From Dactylis glomerata (Eukaryota > Streptophyta > Magnoliopsida > Poales > Poaceae): a DNA stretch of 64,000 bases. Positions 56,511 to 64,000 of the stretch are shown piece after piece (position 1 is the stretch's first letter; each line of letters begins with the position of its first letter). Made by a program: the position numbers and the translations under genes. Location: the NCBI GenBank assembly GCA_007115705.1, contig QXEO01000546.1, forward strand, positions 9,771,007-9,835,006, given 5' to 3'. The notes below the pieces were generated by a model, which saw nothing but the letters and a program-made list of their open reading frames with translations, made no database searches and had not been told where the DNA came from.

Positions 56511-57000
56511 ATGGCGACGGAGCTACTGGTTCACAAGCTGGAGCGGACCAGTGATTTGGTTACCGGTCGGGAAATCCGGTTACCGGTCGGTAACCGGAGA
56601 TCCCGACCACCCCCGGGAAACCGACTTATCAGACAAAAAATTCCATATTTTTTGAAATTTTTGAATTTTTCTAAATTTTAATAAGAAGCCTTAGTAAATT
56701 GTCATGCTGAGAAACTTGAATTTAAATTTTAGATTTCAAATTTGTCCGGTAACCGGTCGGGATTTTCTGGTAACCGCGGTAACCGGCAATCCCGACCCCC
56801 TCGGGATTTTTTTTCTATCAGAAACCAAAATCTTGGAGCGGACCCACGTGCCCAGTTCATGGCTCTTGCTCGTACCACTACTGGTATGGTTGCGCTCTGA
56901 ATTGTACGGGATCGAGCAGCTCGCCGCCTCCGAGACAAACCTCGATTGCAAGATCCTGAAGTTGAAGTACGCTGACGGCTCGCATGCTCACCGGGCTTGA
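56511..57000 (+). pseudogene. Small ORF split by a hAT MITE
   Basis: An ATG at 56511 opens a frame ('MATELLVHKLER') that runs into the MITE at 56549. After the second copy of the 8-bp duplication the same frame resumes ('HVPSSWLLLVPLLVWL', 'ASETNLDCKILKL') and ends at TGA 56998-57000. Without the MITE it would be roughly 65 codons, with one hydrophobic segment. No family recognised; it may be a fragment of a larger gene. Confidence 0.4.
56549..56835. mobile_element. hAT-like MITE, 287 bp
   Basis: Perfect 8-bp duplication GAGCGGAC (56541-56548 and 56836-56843). Ends CAGTGATTTGGTT at left and, read inward from the right, CAAGATTTTGGTT form imperfect TIRs. Subterminal 'ggttaccgg' words recur in both halves around an AT-rich centre. 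No coding capacity. Confidence 0.85.
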
Positions 57001-58860
57001 GATCTCCCTGTTCAAGATAAGAAGAGGGCATCGACTTCCACGGGCTGGGGCGCCTCGCCGTTCTCTCATCGCGGCCGACCTATCGTGGAAGCACAGTTCT
57101 ACAACATCCCTCTTTGCTTAATTAGGATGATGAGGGGAAAGTGCTGAGCGAAACCGGACAAAACAAAAACTGGAGAAGGACCCGACCGCGAACGACGTCG
57201 GCAAGGTAGTCACGCCGGATCTTGCGGGGCGCCGACGACCGCGGCCTCTTTCCCTTCCTCCCCCTCTTTTCCAGCTCAACTAAAAAAACGGGGAGGACAG
57301 GGGCGCTCCGTTTCGCTCGTGCGTGTGACTCAATTTTGACGACCAAACTAAAAAAACGTCTCGGATTCACACGCAAAGAAAACGTATTAGAGTGGATTGA
57401 AAGCGTATTTGTGACGGTCACGGACCATACCTGTAGCAATATTATTAGTAGAGATTAACTAAACCATGGTCGGCCGACGTCACGTCTCAATTAGTACAAT
57501 TTTAGTTGTAACTGTGACACATTGATCAGCTGAGGAGAAGAAAATTTAACGTTATAAATATTTTTTTCAGTTGCAACATATACATAACTGAAGAAATTTT
57601 AATTTGCTGCAAAAAAAGAAGAAATTTTAATTGCTTAGTTGGAATTCATGCATGTAAGATAGTGAAAATCTCAGTAGCATCTCATGTGCAACTGCGCAAA
57701 TTTCAGTTGCAACTCACAGTACAACACGAATCACGGTTTGGAAGTCGATTAAAATTTAGTTAATTTTCACTCGACTCTAAATTAGCAAAATTGTATTTTT
57801 TCCCCTTCATAATCTAGCCTTCTCTAATACTACTAACTCTGAGTATGGCATGGTTTTTAAAAGCCAATTCTTCCTACATCCCGACACTAATTCTACGATT
57901 GCCTTCGAGTCGGCTCGATTTGTGCTTTGGTTTTGTATCGAGTCCCATATAAGAAATAAATTATAGAGGCTAAAACTCCAGGGCATCTGATTTTACACAT
58001 TTGTTATTGATCTCTTAAGAGGAGATTGCAAAATAGATTTAGAGGTAAAAACATAGGGCGTGAGCTAGAGTTGCTCTTAGGGAAAGCATGGGGGGAGCGG
58101 GGTGGGGAGATGGGTAGTGGGTAATCGAGAAAGACGAGGAGGGAGCGTACAAGGATGTACGGGAGCCAGAGATGGAGTTTGTGTAGATGGCGATTTGGTG
58201 TTCGAATGAGAGGCAACCGAAGCAACCATATAGTGCGAGGATCCAGAGGGAACCGATGGGTCTTAATGACCTTGCCTCCATGCAGTAGCCGATCTAAAGG
58301 GTGGCCAGGGTGGTGCATGGACCACCCTGCAATATGTACATAGCCTATATATCATAGGAAAAAATTAAAAATAAACATAATTAAGTAAAAAATGCACTGT
58401 TAGACCCCCGTGACATGTTGTGCTAGATCATCCACTCCCTCCATGGCCTACCATTTGCCAGCAATGGGAAGCGCTAAATGGAAGCAGCTGGTTAGGGGCA
58501 GTGGTAGAGCTCCATTGAAGCGCCAAATCCTATTTACCACGTGCCCTATGGGTGTGCCAAACACTCCGCATATATTTAGACCTACCCCATTTACACTGCT
58601 ACTACTTCATGTTACCACTCACGAGCAATTTCTTTTTGGGGTTTTTTTTTGCAGTTTTGACTAGTTTGTTGTTTGGTTCTGAATCTCTATCGGTTTACTT
58701 TCTTCTTTGTTTAATTATTTTTTATTTTCCTTTTCCCTTTATATTTTTCCTTTGATTTTTATTTTTCTCCTTTCCCTTTGTTTTCTTTTTCATTTGTTTA
58801 AAAACATTATTTTTATATTTAAAAGTTAGTGGTTAAAATTATATATGTTTTGAAAAAAGG
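57001..58860. other. Intergenic DNA, no recognised gene
   Basis: Short open frames only. 57480-57740 repeats 'cagttgcaac' and related words. 58300-58330 has a short palindrome (agggtggt / accaccct). 58640-58810 is a T-rich tract. Confidence 0.35.
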
Positions 58861-61273
58861 TGAAAGAGCATGGAGCCCCCATGTGTGGTTTTGGTAATTG
58901 ATGACAATCCCTATGGATTAATGGTTGCATTGAGTTATATTTGTAGGACTTGTCCATAGACAATGCTTGAACCATTTGTTGGTTTCAAGGTTGTATGGAG
59001 ATGGAAATAAAGAAGATTATGTGATGACCAAGGTGTATTCAAGGAGTGATCTGAAGATTGGTTATAAGGGAGTTGGGCTTATATCGAGTGTGTTTTGAAG
59101 AATAAGATTGAGTGAGCTCTCATGTGAATCTTCAAGACATCATCATTGTGGAAAAAGAAGAAGTCATTCGAGAATTGATCAAGCCAAAGCGCAAGTTCAA
59201 GATGGAATCTAGAAGAGATCATATGCTTGAAGCTCGCCATATATATTGTGATCATGAATAAGTGAAGATATGCTTAAAGAGAGTCTTTCCCATAGTGGTG
59301 TATGGGGGAGCAATTCGCAAGACTTCACCAAGCAAGAAAGATCAAGAAAGGTGTTCCAACTTGAGGAAGACAAGACGGTCATCATCTAGCTCAAGTGGAA
59401 TGCGCAAGGCAAAGGTATGTTCTTGATATGGTTTCTTTCTTACTGATCTCATAGTGTTAGTTGTGAGACCGGGTTATAGGATCGGTAGTCGTACTATCAA
59501 GAGGGGCTCTTGAGTCAGTAACTTAATCGTATCATTCGGAGAGAGCTCAAACATTTGCATACTTGGCATCATCTTTATTGGTTCTTATTTGGCTTTTATC
59601 CATGTGAGGTTCTAGAGCTTGTGGTTATTTCCATGACAAGCTCTAGCTCATCAAAAACGGATTTTGCATGAAACACTTATTGTGTTTTTGGTGTTTGGAG
59701 GTTTTACCAGTTCGTCTTTGAAGAGAGGTCAAACATCTCATCATTTGGTTTTAACCTTCTTGGTTGGACTATGATGTTTCTCTGCATAAATTTGTAGGGC
59801 TCGTTGTTGTGATTCCAACGAGCCCAAGATCATCGAAAACGGAATCCGGATGCTCAAGTTATGGTCATTTTGGTTTTAGCTGTTTCTGCCTTTTTCCAGG
59901 GCCGGAGACTCTGGCCTCGGAGGGCCGGAGACTCCCGCCCAAAATGTGTTTTTGCCATTTTCGTCCGGAGTTTTGGCCCGTAACCTCCGGGTACCTTTGC
60001 CAGGGCGGAGACTCCGGCCCTAGGGTCTGGAGACTCCGGCCATCGCGATTTCTGGAGTGGTGCATGCTTCTATATTGGGCTCGAAGTCTTCTTGGCTCAT
60101 GGCCGGAGACTTGGGCCCGGAGACTCCGGCCCCCAAGGCCGGAGACTCCGGGGTAAGTGCCCAGCAACGGCTAGTTTTTGTGGGGGACCTATAAAAGTCC
60201 TCCTTCTTCCTCCTTGGGCTGGTAGCTTCCTTTTCTCTCTCTCCTCCATTGGTGGACCTTGAAGCTTTGCTCTCTCTTCCTTCCCTTCCCATGATTATTG
60301 CTCAATATTGAGGGAAAAGAGAGAGGAGATCTAGATCTACGTTTCTACCAATCAACTTCTCCTCTAAGTGAGGGGAACCATTTGGATCTAGATCTTGGAG
60401 TTCATTTGTTGATTTCCTTCTTATTCTTCCTCTCATATCCATCCATAGCATTTGTTGCTTTGGTAGGATTTGGGAGAGAAGGATTTGAGCACTTTGTGTG
60501 TTCTTGCCATTGCATTTGGTGCATCGGTTTGAGTTCTCCTCGGAGATTTGGTAAGTGAAAGTTTGTGGGCTTGTTACTCTTGGGTTCTTGGAACCCTATA
60601 CGGATTAGTGGCCTTTGTGGCATATACTTGGGGCCTCCAATTAAGTTGCGGAGATTCCCCGACCTTTGTGGTGCCTTTGTGGCGATTCTTGGGAGCCTCC
60701 AATTAAGTTGTGGAGATTGCCCCAAGCTTGTACGGGTTCGGTGACCGCCCTCAAGTGTCCCATAGTGGATCGTGGCATCTTGCTTTGTGCGAGAGCGTGA
60801 GGAGAATAAGGTGAGCCTTTGTGGCATTCGGTGAGTAGCGTGCCTCTGCATATTGAGGTGAGCCTTTGTGCCGTTTGGTGAGCATTGTGCTACCACATCT
60901 CAAGGTGAGGCCTTTGTGGCGTTCGGAGTGCATTAAGCCGCCACACCTATCCAACGGAGACTAGCTTCCTTTGGAAGTGAACTTCGGGATACATCTTCGT
61001 CTCCTTCATGCCTCGATAAATCTTATCTGAGCTCCACTACTTATGCACTTTATATTTGTGATAGCCATCATGCTTGAAGTTATATATCTTGCTATCACCT
61101 TCCTACTTGTCTTGCTTAGCATAAGTTGTTGGTGCACATAGGTGAGCCTAGTCTATTTAGGTTTTGTAAGCTTGACAAATTAAACGCTAGTTTATTTCCG
61201 CATTTGTTCAAGCCTTCTGTAAAAGTTTTAATTGCCTATTCAACCCCCTCTAGGCGACATCCATGTCCTTTCA
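58861..61273 (+). repeat. 5' LTR of a SIRE/Maximus-like copia element
   Basis: 2413 bp, TGAAAGAGC to CCTTTCA, so TG..CA with inverted ends. A Met-tRNA primer-binding site follows (TGGTATCAGAGC, 61277-61288). The left target duplicate would be aaagg (58856-58860). The interior has repeated 'ggccggagactccgg' palindromes (59895-60155) and repeated 'gcctttgtggc' words (60610-60925). Long LTRs of this sort are typical of the SIRE/Maximus lineage; the family is inferred. Confidence 0.88.
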
Positions 61274-61292
61274 ATTGGTATCAGAGCAAGGT
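61274..61292 (+). promoter_or_regulatory. Primer-binding site, initiator-Met tRNA
   Basis: 'ATTGGTATCAGAGCAAGG' directly after the LTR; 12 bases fit the tRNA 3' end. Confidence 0.85.
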
Positions 61293-61327
61293 CTCTCATT
61301 CTAGGCTTCACCGCCTTGAGAGCAAAG

Positions 61328-63663
61328 ATGTCGGCTAGGGGATTAGTGCATGATGACACTTTTATATTAGATGGCACAAATTATGATATATGGAGAATTC
61401 ATATGATTAATCATTTTTGGGTCATGGACCCAAATATAGAGCAAATTGTAAATATGGGTTTTTCTCCTCCTAAGGATCCCCCGAGTCTATCTTTAGAGGA
61501 TGAGAAAAAAATCTTATCTCAATGCTCAAGCTATTAATGTCTTATCCAATGTTGTGAGCATTGTAGTTGTGACGTCCATTATGCCTTTTTGGAATGCTCA
61601 TGACTTTTGGACAAAGCTTTAAGAAAAATATGATGTGTCCAAGTTAATTGAGGATGAGTGTATTCCTTCCACTTCCGACCGTGATGAACCTTCTTCCACT
61701 ACACCTATGTGTGGCAAGACACAAGGTAATGATATGGTGAGTGGTGATGGAAATTGCAATATTGATACTGAGCTTAGTTTTGATGATCATTCATCTCTAT
61801 CTCATGGCAATGTTCTATCTTTGGACTTCAACTCTTCTAGCACTCCAAATATCTTACATGCTAGTGTTGATAGTCCTTGCATGTCTTGGAGTAATTGCTA
61901 TACTAGATGTCATGATAAGAATGCTCCCATTTCCTCTAACTTTTGTGGCTAACAATGTAGAGGAATCCCAACTTTTGTTGGAACAAGACATGGACCTTAA
62001 TGGAGCTTCAAGTAATTCATCCTCATCATCATCTCTCAGTTCCCACATATGCCTTATGGCTAGGGATTCAATGGTAACTCCTTCTTTGGAACCCAATATA
62101 TCTAGTGATAATAAAGAAGAGGCTGATGATGTTGCCTCTTTAAGAAAGAAGGGAGAAATAGTCTTTCATGCTATTGGTAAGAAGAAAATTGCTTGCTCTA
62201 ACTTCATTGAAATCTTGGTTGTTGCTATTGAGAGCAAGAAAATTATTGATGAGCTACAATCTCATGACGAAGAGCAAGAAGAAACCATTGAGAATCTTCA
62301 TAGTCTTGCCAATGATTTTAAAAGGGCTCTTTTAGAAAAACAAACCACCAACTAAGCTCTTGAGGAGACTTTTGCTCTAGAATTGTCTAGAGTAAAGGAA
62401 ACCCATGATAGAGCTCTTGAGGTGGCAAATGATTTAAAATTAAAAAATGATAAGCTTGTTTTTGTTAATGCTAAACTTCTTGAGGATGTTGAGCACCTCA
62501 AAAATGGCTCTAGGGACATTGAGAGTGTGCTCACCAAACTCACCGAGTCACATGAGCAGCTAAAAGTTTCTTATTTAAAAGAGTGTTCCAAGTTGCCTTC
62601 TCCTCTTTCGGTTAATCATGGTGCTTGTGCTACTAACTCTACCTCTTGTGAAGCATCTATTTTGAAGGAGAATGTTGAGCTAAGGGCTCAACTTGAGTTG
62701 CTAACTAGTAAGTATGGAAAATTGGAAGAAAGTCATGAAAAGCTATCTAGCTCTAATGAGGATCTTCTAGTGTCCCATGCTTGCCTAAAGTTATCTCATG
62801 AGGATACGTCTATAAAGGTAACATCTTGTGAACCTCATGTGGCCACTAGCCCTACTTCCAAAAATGCTATATTGCCATGTGCTAGTCCTCGTAATTCATC
62901 CACTCATACTATTGCTACATCTTGTGATGAATTACTCTCCTTGCCTTGTTGCTCTAACAATATAGCTTCTACTTCCTCTAGTACTTGTGTTGTAACTAAC
63001 CATGTATAGGAAATTAAAGAGCTCGAGGCCCAAGTCACTTTGTTGAAGAAAGACTTGTTAAAATGTCATGAAGGGAAGTCCAAACTCGACAAGATGTTGA
63101 GTGCGCAAAAATCCCCCAATGATAAGAGTGGACTTGGATTTATCTCCAACAACAAGAAGAAGTCCAAAATCTTCAAGAAGAAGAAGAGCCAAGAGCAAGT
63201 CAAGGATCCGGCCAAGATTGTTTGCTTCAAGTACAAAATTGAAGGGCATCATGTTAGGTCTTGCCCATTGAAGAAGAAGCATCTAAGTGAGAAGCAACAA
63301 GGGAAGCGGCCTCAAGCTCAAACTCAAGTTCTTCCTCAAGATGAAGAAAAGCTACCTCCTAAGAAGAATCAACCCAATGCTCCCATTGTGGAGAAATCAA
63401 ATGAGAAGAAAGGAAAGATAAGATCTTGCTACATATGTCGTGAGAAGGGTCACCTTTCTTCTACATGCTCTATTGGTAACTCATCCAACCCTATCGTAAT
63501 CGATGATGCTTATTCACTTTGCAAGGATAAGGTTGGAAATGTGTTTGCCAAATTTGTTGGTACTCAAAGTGGTGTCAAGAAAAGAACCATTTGGGTTGCC
63601 AAACCTATTGTGACTAACTTCTTAGGACCCAACTTGGTTGGGGACCAACAAGCCAAAACTTGA
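61328..63663 (+). pseudogene. gag of the copia element, broken
   Basis: Starts at ATG 61328 with the copia gag N-terminus ('FILDGTNYDIWRIHMINHF'). A stop at about 61535 and several frameshifts follow. Later frames (62383-63009, 63040-63663) are rich in heptad-like Glu/Leu/Lys ('LEESHEKLSSSNEDLLVS'), probably coiled coil, then Lys-rich. Two CCHC zinc knuckles follow: the first (63220-63261) has Tyr for its second Cys (CFKYKIEGHHVRSC), the second is canonical (CYICREKGHLSSTC). A stop lies at 63661-63663. The protease/integrase/RT part is not in the window. Confidence 0.8.
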
Positions 63664-64000
63664 TCAATAGGTGTTTAATAGAGGGCATTGGAGACTTGGC
63701 TATATCATGAAGAATTGAGGGATCTTCATTAATTATGTTGTCTCAAGTCAAGTCAATTGGATTATCTTATTTCTATCATATATCCAATGTTCCTCCTTGC
63801 GGTAACATGTATTCAACTTATCTACATTGAAAGTTACTCACACCTTTTGCATGTGTTGGGTTTTGTATCTTGCATGTATTTGTATATGTTGTGCTCTCTA
63901 CATGCTTTATTTTTAGTAATCAAGTATGTGCATGTTGGTTTGCATGCCATGTACGATTGTTATCGTTGAGCCCATTGAATCTTGATCTATCTTACTTGGC
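63664..64000 (+). other. Copia element interior, continues past the window
   Basis: Short frames without protease or integrase motifs; it probably belongs to the gag-pol spacer or a degraded stretch of the same element. Confidence 0.4.

Noticed and set aside
58290..58340. Short palindrome agggtggt/accaccct as a transposon end
   Set aside because: Too short, with no paired terminus or duplication.

Overview
The window is nuclear DNA from a grass, most likely a Pooideae (wheat, barley, oat or ryegrass type). This is inferred from GC-rich monocot-style coding sequence (UGT, F-box, NLR), dense nested LTR retrotransposons, a Helitron with a GC-hairpin/CTAG end, hAT MITEs and a long-LTR copia element like those of cool-season grasses. 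The species cannot be fixed from the sequence alone.

Host genes are few. They are: the 3' part of a DUF295-like gene (701-1615), cut off on its 5' side by a copia LTR; two inverted UDP-glycosyltransferase paralogues of UGT73 type (4162-2633 on minus, 34857-36422 on plus); two same-strand F-box paralogues (47690-46440 and 55215-53989, both minus); and an NB-ARC protein without LRRs (48391-49863), divergent from the first F-box gene. The UGT pair would act in specialised-metabolite or xenobiotic glucosylation, the F-box proteins as SCF substrate adaptors and the NLR in immunity. All roles come from domain recognition only.

Most of the rest is transposons, several resolved to the base. Between the UGTs lies an old minus-strand LINE (about 34.36 kb down to 7.7 kb), split by a 22.7-kb LTR nest at 9951-32697 (TSD AGCGT). 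The outer element carries a second copy of the same family in reverse orientation (13575-22540, TSD CCTCT) and a 4.45-kb solo LTR (24329-28782, TSD GGCAA). Without those insertions the outer element is about 9.3 kb, close to the 8.97-kb inner copy. Both copies share one layout: 335-bp LTRs, a sense gag-protease region, no reverse transcriptase or integrase, and a convergent, antisense, multi-exon gene with its own TATA box whose product matches the grass 'putative gypsy-type transposon' family. This is the most unusual system in the window.

Right of the second UGT, a duplicated segment carries the two F-box genes. Unit 1 took a 5'-truncated LINE (37512 to about 39997) and a 5.5-kb Helitron (40881-46373). 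Unit 2 took an 815-bp hAT-like element (50669-51483) and a 1.5-kb TRIM-like LTR element (51897-53414). Each unit helps show the empty site for insertions in the other. A 287-bp hAT MITE (56549-56835) splits a small ORF. The right end is the 5' LTR (58861-61273) and broken gag of a SIRE/Maximus-like copia element that runs out of the window.
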